Part shown: in pieces, positions 22,523 through 34,344 of the stretch
Numbering within the stretch: position 1 is the stretch's first letter
How the letters are laid out: every line of letters begins with the position of its first letter
Source of the DNA: Gongronella butleri
Taxonomy: Eukaryota; Mucoromycota; Mucoromycetes; Mucorales; Cunninghamellaceae
Direction of reading: 5' to 3'
DNA length: 64,000 bases
NCBI GenBank assembly: GCA_025201375.1
Contig: JAIWZP010000018.1
Span: forward strand, 124,001 to 188,000
Translations under genes and position numbers: made by a program
Notes under the pieces: model-generated
Told to the model about the DNA's origin: nothing
The model's input: the letters and a program-made list of their open reading frames with translations, nothing else
The model's database searches: none

Positions 22523-24524
22523 TTAGCCAAGACTCCACCATGTGCTGAGCGTCTCAAACGCAGTGAAAGCATGGGGGCTGGCGCAATTCACGACGTGGTC
22601 CTTATTTTCCAACTAGAATTGTAAAAAAAGCAAATCACGTCAGTCATCCATTTTCCAAGACTCGCACACAAAGGAGAACACGTGCCCTTCCCCTCCCCCC
22701 TTTTTTTTCTCCTTACCCTTGGCAAACTGATGGTGGATCTTGGGTTGTTTGCATGGAAAGCGGCGATTTTGCCAAAGCCCTGGCGGCTGATGAGGCGATA
22801 ATCCGTGTACGAGAGGAGCCAATTGTCGATGACGGCGCTGTTGACGCCTGCGAGCAACTTTTGCGCGTCTGAATCCGAGTCGGTGATGTTGACCTCGAAT
22901 TTTGTCTTGACGGTCTTTGCCTCGATGTGCTCGATGGGCAAGCCTGTGACGACCATGCTTGTGTCGTCGTCCTTGATGTATGTGTCGCGCAGCTCCTTGT
23001 TGTAATTCATGGCGACAAATTGCTCGCGCAGCTTTGTCGAGTCGGTGAGCAAAAAGTAGACGACGCGCTTATGTTGGGGGCCGCGCTGCGCGTCGCGCAA
23101 TTTGTTGGCGCACGAGAGGAAGTAATCCCATTGTTCAAACGAGTTTGTGTCGGCCGCAGGATTGGCCATGGCTGTGTCGTCGGTACGGATCTGCAGGCCA
23201 ATGCTGAGGACGCTGTCCATTTGGAACAATTGCTTGTACGCGTTGATGAAGCGACGCGCCTCGAGCTTGGGGTGCACCAAATAGTCGACAATGCAGCGCC
23301 AATGGTTCGTTTTGGACAAGCCCATCTTTTTCAGCTTCTCTTCATAGTGATCCGAGTAATCAAACGTGCGGATCACATAGCCGCGATTGGATTTCACCTC
23401 AACATACTATATGGCACGGACAGAGAAGGAAACGGAGAACACAAGGGGGGGTGACGCAAAGGGAAAAACAAAGAGAATTAGACTTTTTTTTTCAATTGAT
23501 GACTCAATGAGAAATGGCTTACCGGTTCTGGCCAGAGTTGATTAAAGTCTTGCGATGGTCCATCTGGGAACATGGTGTTGCGCGTTCTGTCCCAGTTGAA
23601 GTTGAGCATGTCGACAGTGTGGTAGCCGCGACCAGGCTTGCGGTAAAGATCGCGCATGTCGTCGGGATTGAATGTCCAATCGATGCGGGGCTTTTCAAAG
23701 ATGGATTCGAGCGCTGCGGGATTGCCTTCTTGCCAATTCATCAAGAACCCACGGTCCGTCATCATGGCGTAGAAAAAAGTGGACACGATGCCTGTTTTCA
23801 AAGAGAACACGAGGATCAATACATGATTTCTTTTTTCTCTTTTCCTCCGTTTTCTTACCAATGAATCTGTCGGCAAGGCCACCACAGCCGCGCGAGCCTC
23901 GATGGTGGGGATCTTCTTGGCAAATATACGAGGCAAAGCGTGGGATGTCCTCGGGCGACTTCAAAGTTCCAGCTTTGAGGTGGGCGAGTTGCTGCAGGCG
24001 CTGTTCCTGCTGCTTTTGGTATTGCATCTGCCACGGGCCACAATCGTCATTGTACACTTGCAGGTCGGCCGAGAAGCCGTGCACTGGATCCCACATATCG
24101 CAATAGCCATTGAAATCCTTGTCAGACACGTAATTCAGCACCTCGCGCAGCGTGTCGTCGGGATTGGGTGGGGTATAGCCGCTGGCGTCGCTGGGGAAAA
24201 TCATGTTGTCAGCCGTGAAACGACAGGTGCTGTTGCGGATTTGTGTCGTGACCCTGCCGTGTGGCCGGTCGCCCGAGGAGGCATCTGCCGCCGCACCACG
24301 ATACGGATCAAGGTGCTCATCCGTCACCTTTGGATGCATCTTGTTGTGCCTTACGGCTGACAACAATGAAAAAGAGTGGTCAACGATCCTTTCTGCCCAT
24401 TTGCCCTCCCCCCTTTTTTCGTTTATGCCTTACAAGGATAGAGCACCGCGTAAGTGGCCATGAGCACAACGGCCAAAAGGCTGACGGTCGAGAGCCATTT
24501 GGCCATTGTGTACCTCATTTGCAT
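22523..24524 (-). CDS. Type II membrane glycosyltransferase-like protein (fucosyltransferase-like), 545 aa
   Basis: Five exons (24524-24434, 24356-23859, 23791-23523, 23406-22717, 22612-22523) sum to 1638 nt, 546 codons. A short cytosolic start (MQMRYTMAKW; M at 24518 or 24506 are alternatives) precedes one membrane anchor (STVSLLAVVLMATYAVL), as in Golgi enzymes. The lumenal part contains RGCGGLADRFIGIVSTFFYA followed by MMTDRGFLMNW. That Gly-rich loop plus 'TDR' strand resembles the donor-site region of plant-type and related fucosyltransferases. Later LSIGLQIRTDDT resembles the 'V-xH-IRxGD' type strand of the same fold. The C-terminus is FETLSTWWSLG. It probably glycosylates proteins or wall polymers in the Golgi. 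The enzyme class is inference from motifs only. Confidence 0.65.
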
Positions 24525-25449
24525 CTTTTTGATGTCCCCGTGACTCGATAATGGTAAGTAAGTCATATATGATGATGGTGAAAATGACGATGGAAAGAAA
24601 AGGGGTGGACGAGGGGGGAAAATGGAAAGAAAAAAAGAAAAAAAGGTGTTTAAACAGGTCTTGCCCTTTTTTATCACGTTTTGCGCTAAAATTTTATATA
24701 TTTAGCAGAGCGGGGAGGGGCACGTCGATCATTTCTGGCCTTCAATTATGCCACTGCAAAACGGGTCTCAAATATAAAGTTCATGGATTGGCGATTGATT
24801 GGGCAAAAAACGATGGGCACAGCCTAATTGGGATGCAGAATGTGAAATGAATACATCATCATTGACCGGTGGTCGAATCAACGCTTCCCATTCCCTTGTT
24901 TGACAAAAGGTACCCGCTCCCAATGGCCAGAGGGAGGGCGAGGGGCGAGAAAAACAAGGAGAAACGCCATGTTTTTCCCTTTTGCTGAAAAAAAAGTGGG
25001 TTTCTTCCCAACACAAGCTGAAAAAAAAGACAAAATCACAAGGAAAAAAAAAAAGAGGGCATCAAGAATTTTCTGGGTTCTCCAAAGGACCGCTGCATAC
25101 AAACTAGGCGCTATCCTTTTTCGGCCATTGTTGGCTCTCAATGGGCAAAGGAGATCGGCCTTGCTGCCCACACGGGTCCCCCTCCTTTTTTTTTAAATGG
25201 CTCCCCTTGAAATTGTAGGCCACTCGTTACAGTCTGGCTGCATTGGGAAGAAGCCAAGATTCTGGAAGGCCAATCTACGCCGCATTTATGCGGGACGGGT
25301 GGGCGAGCCAGGCCAAAAACGTCTTAATGCGCTCCTTTTTTAAGTCGATGAGGGGAGATTTTTGCTTTTTTATTTCGTAATCGGTGTAATTGTATCAAAC
25401 GCTGGGAAGGAGAAAGAGATAAAAAAAAAAAGGATTGCGTTTAGCCAAA
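24525..25449. other. Gene-free DNA between two minus-strand genes
   Basis: No supported gene. The region includes the promoter of the glycosyltransferase gene (a TATA-like tatatattta lies near 24697 on the plus strand) and the 3' side of SEC13. Frames such as 24878-25196 are interrupted by A/T runs and have no domain. Confidence 0.4.
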
Positions 25450-26982
25450 CTAGGTGGATTCTTCCATTTCTTGAATGCATTGCCATTCGCCATTTTGATC
25501 CTCCTTCCACAAGGTGACCTTGTTGTCACCACATGACACTGCGAGGACATTGCCGGCTAAAGACCAGCTCACGCGCCAGACGACGTCAGCAAATTTGTTG
25601 TTGAGCAGCTTCTTGGTCCATTTGCCACCGGGCTCTTGCGTCCAGATCAAGACTGTCTTGTCTTGTGAGCAGCTCGCCAAGTAGCTTCGTGCCAGACCCA
25701 CCTTGGGTGCCCATGCAACGTCGCGCACCCAGTCAGAGTGCCCGTCCAGCGCTTCTTCTTCCTGCCACGACTTGGCATCGTCACTTTGTGGGGGGGGGAA
25801 ATCGAAAAATACGTGTCAGCCGCTCGTGTCGACGCGTTGTTTTCTCTCTCATTTGCTCGCTCCATGACCCAATTGCCTTACCGCCACACCCAAATCTTGA
25901 TCAAATTGTCGCAGCCGGCCGAGATCAGCTTTTTGACCGTGGCCACCTGGCCTGCATTGGCCTGGACGAGGCTGCCGGGCAGCGTGGCCGGCGCCCACGT
26001 CACCGCATTGCATCCAATGCCGTGCGCATCAATCACATACGTCTCCCATTCACCGTCGTCTACAAAAAAAAAAAAAAAAAAAAAAAAAAAGGTGCAAAAG
26101 GGCAAAAAGTGATGAACATGGCGCTCAATGCCATTTTTTTCTCGTGTTTCCCGGGCGAATCGTACCTCGGTATTCTAGTACGGACACCTTGCCGTCAGAT
26201 GACGCGCACGCCAGGATGGCACCAAGCTCATGCGGCGCCCATGACACCGAATTGACTAGAATACATATAAAAATTGAGTCTCGACGCGCCAATTGGGCAA
26301 AAAGCATTCATCAGCCTTACCCGAGGATGTGTGCACGGCGTGTTCTTTGATCTTTGTCCAGGTATTATTCTGCTCCTTCCAGATGAAGACGCGTCCGTCA
26401 TAAGAGCACGACGCGAGAATGTTGCCAAACTTGGGGTGTGCCCACGCCACCTGCCACACAGGCGCGTCGTGTCTAGCCCAAAAAAAAAAAAAAAAGATCA
26501 GCCTCTAGGACGCGACGCGTTTGCGAGTACAGAGCGCCAATGCGCTTTCCATGGCGGCCATTGTCATGGAAACCCCCTCAAAAATGCGTATTTCGAGCCT
26601 TACCCTGACAAGGTATCCATCAATCGCTGCGTGTCGCCCTCCACGTCGAAGATTTTGATGGTCTTGTCTGATGAGGCCGTCGCGAGGCGGCGAGAATAAT
26701 AGTCGAGCTGGGCATCATGCTACAAAAAAACACAAAAACAGGAAAATGGTGAGTATTTGCGCAAAAAAAGACAACCAAGGGCAAGGTGTCCACATACTAT
26801 CATATCCTCATGATGCGTTTCGATGACTTGTGTTCCGGGTTGGGCCTGGAATGCACCCAAAAAAGGGGGGGAAAAGTGATGTGAGTGGTTTTTGGCTATT
26901 TTTTTGTCAGCGTGCCGGTAAGCGCGGTGCGTGTCACTGCTTTTAAATGCAAAAAAAGTGTCATTGGAAGCGTCTTTACCAT
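25450..26982 (-). CDS. SEC13: Sec13, COPII coat and nuclear pore WD40 protein, about 306 aa
   Basis: Seven coding exons (26982-26980, 26845-26798, 26719-26604, 26472-26321, about 26256-26167, 26059-25882, 25783-25450). The first is the start codon alone, giving [19 protein letters not shown] after splicing, which matches the usual Sec13 beginning. Six WD blades follow: [50 protein letters not shown], a long fourth blade with the GCNAVTWAP insert, [21 protein letters not shown], and [18 protein letters not shown]. Sec13 pairs with Sec31 in the outer COPII coat and with Nup145C/Nup96 in the Y-complex. Length and blade number fit the family. It is divergent from RPN5, with only about 250 bp between start codons. 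Confidence 0.93.
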
Positions 26983-27236
26983 TGTGTACTCAAAGAACAA
27001 GGGACCAAGTGTGAGGTGAGCAAGAAAGAGATGCGACAGACGACGAACAACGTGTCAGTGCTCGAAGAAGAAGAGGAAAGTCCGGGCCGGACACGATTTT
27101 CCTTTTATGGAAACACCGCTCAACTTACAAAGGGTGAGCAAACGTCATCCATTCACGCTTTCTCTTTTTTTTTTCCTTTACGTACACGTTTCCCTTTTTT
27201 TTTCTATATTTCCCTTTCTTTTTGATCCATCTTACC

Positions 27237-28956
27237 ATGTCTGAGGGCAAAATCGAGAAAATGGAGAAGGATTTCACTCCTCAGGTTGATGCACTTATTC
27301 CAGAGACGGAACAGCTTGCACAGGTAAGAAAAAAAGCGGGCCGATCCCCTTTTTTTGTGTCCAAACACGCGAATTTCCTTGGAAACTGACGCTTTCGTTC
27401 CCTTTTTGTCATCGTCTTGCAGGCTGGCAAGTTGAATGAGGCCATCGACCGCCTCATGTCTCTTGAAAAGCAGGCGCGCAACGTAAGTGGGCAGTGGTGA
27501 TGGGCATGTTTTGCCCAGAAGTTCACGTTTTCCGCTGTTTTTCTTGCTTTTCAGGCTGCCGATCCTCAGTCGACCGGTCGTATTCTCGTGCAAGTGATCA
27601 AGTTGTGCCGCGACGCGGGCAATTGGAAGCTTTTGAACGAAGAGATTGTGTTGCTTTCCAAGAAGCATGGCCAATTGAAGGCGGTAAGGCCGTTTTTTTT
27701 TTTTTTGTTATTTTTGGCGCCATTGGACACGTATGAGACTAATTTTTTTTCTCTTTTTAGGCGACAACTAAGATGGTGCAGGAAGCGATGACGTACCTTG
27801 AGCAGACGCCAGACATGGCGACGAAGCTTGAATTGATTGACACGCTGCGCACGGTGACGGACGGCAAGATTTACGTGGAAGTGGAGCGTGCGCGGATCAC
27901 ACGCATGCTGTCCAAGATCAAGGAGGATGATGGCCAGATCAACGAGGCCGCCGACATTTTGCAAGAGCTCCAGGTCGAAACATTTGGCTCCATGGAGAAG
28001 CGCGAAAAGACCGACTTTATTCTTGAGCAAATGCGCCTTTGCCTCGCCAAGCACGACTACATCCGCACCCAAATCATCTCCAAAAAGATCAATACCAAGT
28101 TCTTCCATGAGAAGGACAACGAGGTACGTTGGAGAAGACGTGACGCGAGAAAATGGCGCATTTTTTTAATTTTTTTTATATTTTTACAGGACCTCAAGCT
28201 GCGCTTTTACGAGCTGATGATCCAGCACGCGCTGCATGAAGAGCAATACCTCAACGTTCACAAATACTACAAGCAGATCTACGACACGGAGAGCATCCAG
28301 GCCGACAAGGCCAAATGGCAAGCTGCCCTGGAACGCACCGTGCTTTTTGTCATTCTGGCCCCTTATGACAATGAGCAATCGGATCTGCTGCATCGCATCT
28401 ATCAAGACCCCAAGCTGTCGGACCTGCCCTTATATCAGTAAGCAAAGAACACTTTTTTTTTTTGAGGGAAAAAAAGCAAAATTCTTACACTTTTTTTTTT
28501 AGTGAGCTTGCCAAGTGCTTTGTGTCCATTGAACTGATGCGATGGCCGCGCATGGAGGAGCTGTATGCCAGCACGTTGCAGCAGACCGAGGTGTTTTCGA
28601 CAAAGACGAGCCAGGGCGTGCAGCGTTGGAAAGAGATGCATCATCGCGTGATTGAGCACAACATCCGCGTCATTGCCAAGTATTACACGCGCATCACCAC
28701 CAAGCGCCTTACGCAGCTGCTGGACCTCAACGACAAGGACGCCGAGGAATTCTTGTCCAAGCTCGTCGTGTCAAAGACCATCCACGCCCGCATTGACCGC
28801 CCTGCCGGTATCATTTCCTTCCAGGTCAAAAAGGACGCCAACAACATCCTCAACGATTGGTCCCGCGATATCAACAAGCTCCTCAATCTCGTAGAAAAGA
28901 CATGCCATCTCATCTCCAAGGAGGAAATGGTCCACAGCATCGCCAAGGCCAAATAA
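27237..28956 (+). CDS. RPN5: 26S proteasome regulatory subunit Rpn5 (PSMD12), 446 aa
   Basis: Six exons (27237-27323, 27423-27482, 27555-27683, 27761-28123, 28190-28437, 28503-28956) sum to 1341 nt, 447 codons, matching the family's usual ~445 residues. Helical repeats in the N-terminal two thirds ([60 protein letters not shown]) lead into a PCI domain with [20 protein letters not shown] and [17 protein letters not shown]. Rpn5 is a scaffold subunit of the proteasome lid. All introns are 66-85 bp with T-rich ends. The start lies in a pyrimidine-rich leader; no PACE-like element was identified with confidence. Confidence 0.95.
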
Positions 28957-29277
28957 ATAAATAAATGAAAAGAGGGTGCCTGTTTTTTTTGTGTTTTATC
29001 CAGCTCAATTCCCTTTGCAATGCGTCTTTTGGAATCATGGGGCCTTGAGCGCCTAGATTTGGGCAAACATGAGTCGTGTCACGAACGCGTCATTTTGATC
29101 TTTTTGATATTTTGTGCCAATTTCAATGCCATTTTTAAGCCCTGTGTCCCGCGTGTCTCCCCTCCACACCCACTTTAAATGGAATTGTTGGTTTGATGTC
29201 AAGAGCGGCTCGAGTGAATTTTTTTAATTGTTGAAAAACTACAATTTGACAAATGATGAAGAGGGATTGGTAACTTT
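28957..29277. other. Convergent 3' ends of RPN5 and RPL24
   Basis: A 321-bp gap between stop codons of converging genes. It has an (aaat)n-like start just after the RPN5 stop (28955-28968) and T-rich DNA before the RPL24 stop. No gene is seen. Confidence 0.5.
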
Positions 29278-29990
29278 TTAAGCCTTCTTGGCAGCCTTAG
29301 CAGCCTTGGACTTGGCGATGGCGGCCTGGCGGGCGGCAGCGCGGGCGTCGGGCTTCTGGTTGCGCTTGGCGCGGATGGCCTCCCAGCTGGTGCCGGCAAT
29401 AGCGCGCTCGTGCTTGACGTTCTTGCGGCTGCGCTTCTTGGCGACCTCCTCCGTGATACCCTTCTTGTTAAGACGGCGGTAGATGGTGGTCCAGCGGATC
29501 TTACGGGGGTTCAAGCGTTGCAAAAAGTAAGACTCGGCCTTGCCGTTGATGAAACGGAAAGTCTATAGAATAAAAAGAGCAATTGAGTCCATCTGCCTTT
29601 TTTAAAAGGAACCACAGAGCATCGTGGCCGGCTCAAAACTTACACTAATCGATTGGAAAAAATAAAGTCAAGCAATGGAGCAATGGCAATGACAAAAAAA
29701 GGGAGATGAGTGTGTGTGTTCGAATCGAATCGTTAAAAAAGAAATGGCGATGAGCGTCAAGGAGGAATGGGGGATGTTGCTTACCGGCTGTCGACGCGCA
29801 CATAAGTCTTACCCTTGGCAGGGTAGATCTTGAAACCGGAGAAGGAGCAGATCTCGAGCCTAATTGTTACAAAAGAAAGTGAAATGGGCGGTGAGATACA
29901 CGAACGGCCGATGCAACGCGTATGGATGGATGGAATGGACAGATGGATTGATGGATTGATGGATAGATGGATGGCGTGTACTTACTTCAT
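29278..29990 (-). CDS. RPL24: 60S ribosomal protein eL24 (RPL24), 121 aa
   Basis: Coding exons: 29990-29986 (ATGAA), 29859-29785, a one-base exon at 29644, and 29562-29278. The product is MKLEICSFSGFKIYPAKGK, then YVRVDSR, then TFRFINGKAESYFLQRLNPR, then the basic IRWTTIYRRLNKKGITEEVA and an Ala/Lys tail. It is clearly eL24. It is shorter than yeast Rpl24 (155 aa) because the C-terminal tail ends early (AKAAKKA). Exons 1 and 2 give 80 nt and exon 3 must start in frame, so exactly one more base is required; the sequence attag|T|gtaagt supplies it. Intron 1 contains a TGGA/GGAT tandem stretch (about 29925-29975), similar to intron 1 of RPL33. Confidence 0.93.
29644..29644 (-). other. Predicted one-nucleotide exon of RPL24
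   Basis: On the minus strand, tcgattag is followed by a single T and then gtaagttttg. This is an acceptor and a strong donor one base apart. The T completes the codon CG|T (Arg) between exon 2 (ending AGC CG) and exon 3 (starting ACT TTC). Without it exon 3 would be read out of frame. See finding. Confidence 0.7.
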
Positions 29991-30239
29991 TGTGGATGAG
30001 TAAAATAGGAGGAAGAAAAAGGGCCTGTCAATCGACAGCTGGGCTCTCCACCTTAATTTTTTCGCAATTCAGTGTCCGGCGGTCCGGCGGCAACCACACC
30101 CTCTTTTTTTTTTTTGCCCAGTTGCTGTTTTCGGCACACTGCTTGCAAAAACCCAGCTCTCTTCCCCCCTTTTCTTCCGCGCTCATCATTGACACCTATC
30201 CCCTCCCTTCAATGACATTCTATGCAAGATAATTTTTTC

Positions 30240-31990
30240 ATGTTTCTTGCATAGGCTGGATGCCAATAAATACATCTGGATTAAAATGTCATACCGGGAC
30301 ACATTTCGGCTCATTGCAGCGCGCCTGATTGGCGACGAACAAGCCAAAATCTGGCTAAAAAGCGACTTCATGAAGGAATCAGTTGAGAAACCTGAAGCGA
30401 ATCGCCCTCAAATTTGATCAAAGTGACGGCGCAGACGAGGCATTATTGACTTAAATTTTTTACAGCAATTGGATGAGTAGATTCAGACTTGAGCTACGCG
30501 GTTGTCAAATCAGGGGCCAATTGTATGCGTTCATCGTCATCATCTGTCGATGGAAATATACAGCATTGTAATTCAAGTCTAACTTCATGTCTGAAGCTAC
30601 CTGACTACGCCGGTGTCACTGTTGTAGCGCTAGTGAATGGCGTGCAATCACAGATTTTCTTGAAAAAAGAACGAAATATCGATTTTTTTGCGATTAAATT
30701 CTCAGAGTCGCATCTGAAAGTGTTGAGTGTGCTTGCTACTTTTCTCTTTTGAATACCAAATGAACTACCGGAGGGCGACAAGTGCAAATTAGAAACAAAG
30801 CGTTCACAATTTCCGCTATTTTACTGTATTTTGGTCTTCTGATAATCCTTTTGCATTTTACGTGGGAATCGGCTGCTTGTACACGCAATTCCGCGCATTC
30901 TCATTCAAATGAGCGCTATCAGGGGGCATTCCAACGACTAGGTGGCAGGTAATCACCATTTTCAAAAATGGCAGATTTTCCAAGGGGTGCAGTCGAAGAT
31001 TTGAAAAGGGTCAAATTTATGTCGTCAGATCGCCACGCCATTCAAACGCATAGTACGCACGTCGCATTCACCGACAGAAACACAATAAAAACCAGGGATA
31101 CATTGGTTGGATTCGGTGAAAATCGCGTTTTAGGTCTTATATTCGCTGCAAGGTCATCTCGAAGCAAATTGCATGTATCTTCGAGAAACTTATATCAACA
31201 GAAAGAGCATGGCTCACTGCATACGTGGACATCTGTGATCGATGAAAAAGTTGATTTTTTGACACTTTTGACGCGGGTCCAAAATCATAGGCAACTTTCG
31301 ACGCGTGAAAAAGCGCGTCAAGCGTCAAGTGACGCGCGTCTGTTCTACATCAGATCTGTGCACCCGGGGAGCCTCTTGCAAGTGGACGCGTCGGCCGGGA
31401 TTAATTGACGCGTTTTTCCTGTGCAATTCGCCTTTGAAATATATTCTTAAATCGCACATTAATCGTCAACCAGCAGATCGACTCCACTCTTTTTCCGTAT
31501 TTTTCGTGGTTTCTCCATGCGTTTCACCATGTGTGTGAGTTTGGCGTGATTCTGCGTACTCATATTTTCGATTGCATCCCGGCTCCTCAAAACGGCCTAT
31601 TTTTTGATTTGCGTGTAGCGCGCCCGCAACGACCCATGCCAGCTGCACGCTTGTTCTACTTGGTGTTCTCTCTGGCCATTTCACGTTACAATGTGTTTTG
31701 TGGTATTACAATACGCTGAATGTCCATCTGCTGCCAAATTTTGCTAAATTTAACATTTTATTGGGCATCTCTGGACAAACATATACAAATGGTCCCCAAA
31801 TCGAAACAGGTGAGAAGAGAGGCAAATCTGCATTTCCAGCACGCCATGGTGATGGTCGAGCTACTAGGGCCCCATTTTATATTAGATGATTTTTTCGTTC
31901 TTGCATGTCGATTTTCTCGCCTCCCCTGCAGTGCAATGTTCAACCGCGCCACCGTACATACCTAACAATTGATGAAGGCATCTCAACCCT
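30240..31990 (+). repeat. Degenerate interspersed repeat, copy B (best-preserved frame)
   Basis: Contains the left module from 30968 (gattttccaaggggtgcagt) with an open frame to 31408. That 146-codon frame begins MADFPRGAVEDLKRVKF, keeps SSDRHAIQTHSTH, and matches frames of copies near 19.97 kb (+) and 37.1 kb (-). The second half (31470-31640) shares the gtggtttctcc.tgcg and gtgtgagtttgg words with 20510-20550 and with 36560 on the minus strand. No start context, intron or domain supports a working gene, so it is treated as repeat. Confidence 0.7.
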
Positions 31991-34344
31991 CTTGCTCGCC
32001 AAGTATTGTGGCGATCCCATCCACGTTTTGCGGTTTTAATGATTTTTATTGCGATTTTTGGACAACTTTTTGATTTCAGCTGCTGTTTGATGACTCGGAG
32101 TCTAGGCTCAAAATGAATGCCTGACGCGACATTGATAACCCGGGCTATAAAAAGCTAATGTGAACATCAGGTGCTTGAATAAGCAAAATTAGTGTTTTGT
32201 GCTGTTTGTGCGTCTACTCGCTCCATGGGTGTTGTGGATCCCATTCCACGGGCTGAGATGTGGCAGTGTGATGTGCTTTGCTCAGGGTGGAACGGAACAA
32301 TGAAATGATGGTTGCAAAGCCCATTCTTGCCTCTCCCCCCCCCCTTTTTTTTTATATTTGCCCTGCGCCACGACCGGCTTCGTCCGCCGACCGGAGCGCG
32401 CAACTTCGCTCCATTGAGCCTGTCCGTGCCCTCGGTCGCTCTGCCAGGCGGAATTGAGAGGCAGGGGCGATGTGCATGCAGTAGCATCCAAAAGGTGTCC
32501 ACGCATTTTTTTCAATCTGGCACGGCCGTGGGCATTGTGATAGCCGTCTTTTTTTTTCATTCCCCAAGCGAGCAAGAAAAGAGCCATTGGCATCACCATG
32601 GGAGGGCAGCAGGTGCTCGCGTGGCCGCCAGTGGACCCTTGTCCCACTTTCCGATTTTTTTTGTTGTTTTTAAAAAGCAGCCCGCGGTACACCGCGATCA
32701 CGCACTTTTTGGGTTGGATCGTGATTCAGGGCAATGACGATCACTGGCCCACTTGGTCCCCCCCCCTCCCCCAATGCACGCGCTTTCTGACATTTCCACC
32801 CGGCGCCCTGGCCGTGCCACCTGACAGGACACTTTGTTGGCCATATTGCAGCCGGAATGGACACGGTGCACTACATTGTTATCGTCTCTGGCACTTTTTG
32901 CTCGATATGCAGGGATTTTATTGCCACGATGACCAGAAAAAAAGGGGCTATTGCATGCGTCTCTTTTTTTTTTATGCTTTTTCTTTTTTTTTTTTTTTTT
33001 AGCTGAAATGGCTCAACGGAGAGAGTGCGCGCACTTTTGCGCGTGTCCGCCACAACGGGTGCGGGGTCGGGGTGCGGTGATGACTAGAGCGGCACGGCGC
33101 ATGGTGTCACCGCGCCCTCTTCGGAAGCTGGGGAAGGCGAGAAAACAATGGAAAAGGTCAAAGTTGCCAGATTGAAGCATAGACCAAGTGGATTCCACCT
33201 CTCAACAAAAAAAAAAAAATTGGGAGTGGAACACTTGTCAGACCAGAGAAAAATGACCAAGGAACAGGGAAAATGAGCGTGTGATCTTCTGATGTGTCCA
33301 CACTGTCACATTTTTGGCGATTGTCGTCATGAAAAAAGAGGAAAATAAGGGGGTGAAGCAAGGTTGCCATTGGGCTCGGCAAGAAATTTCTCCTGTCGAG
33401 GTTACAATTTCGAATAGGGGCGCACGGTGACACGACGGAGCAGTAAGAATGAATCATCATGTCCCCAAAAAAAGCAATGTGCATCCCACGGAAGCGCTTC
33501 TCTTGTGCTCCCCCTTTCCCCTCAACGCTTTTTTTTTTTCTGCACGTCCTACGTCAATCATGAGCCTTGTCGCCACGTGGAATGGGAATTGCAATAACAA
33601 TGTTGACCGGAATGGGCTTCAATTCTCATTTGTAAGCCCTTCCTTGTTGGTTTTCGACCCCGTTTTTTATTTTATTTATTTTTTGCTTTTTGCTTTTTGC
33701 ATTCATTTTTTATGATTTTTTTTTGGATTCTACGGCGGAAGGGAAAGATCAGCGTATCAGGAGTGGCATCGAAACGGCGATCCTGAATTTTTTTTTCGAG
33801 GGAAAAGAGGCAAATGCCACTGGAAAATTGCCTGTTAAACAATATTGCGAAAAGGCGGCCGACGGCTCCCGATTGGCTGTGAGTACAAAGAAAAGAGGTT
33901 GGTGAGTCAAAAGGGTCGGAAGGCGATTTCCTTTTTGGGCACCCTTGCCCTGTACCCTTGTTGGCTTTGTGTGATGTCCCTGTTTCTCCTCTCGTCATCA
34001 AGAGCACGACGTTCCGATTTTTCTTCGTTCATATATATGAAGCGGCCCTGACGCATCTGCCCTTTTTCGTTCCCCTTTCAATTGTAACTATCGATCCACA
34101 GATCCTTTTCTCCCCCTCTGTCTTTTTTGCAAAAAAGCGATCACCTTTCCTCTCGATCTTTTTTTTTTGCACACACACCAACTCTCACCCCACTTTTCAA
34201 TTGTTTATTTTTCCATTGTCACACACCCGGACCTTCAACTTGACCACCTCTCAGTAACAACACCCAGCCCCTTTTTCTCTTGCATCTCTCTTTATCCCAC
34301 TTGTTTTATCATTCCATTGATCCCCCCTTCTCTCATTGCACACC
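31991..34344. other. Gene-free DNA and promoter of the DUF8032 gene
   Basis: No supported gene over 2.3 kb. Long T runs lie at about 32345-32353, 32966-32974 and 32984-33000. The last 300 bp before 34345 are pyrimidine-rich (ctctctttatccc type), typical of leaders in this window. Frames here lack domains and cross homopolymers. Confidence 0.45.

Noticed and set aside
30968..31408. 146-codon ORF as a host gene
   Set aside because: Its DNA recurs in at least three other degenerate copies, so it is treated as repeat-borne.
34336..34344. Start of the DUF8032 protein three codons earlier
   Set aside because: That codon is TTG; the ATG at 34345 is the natural start.
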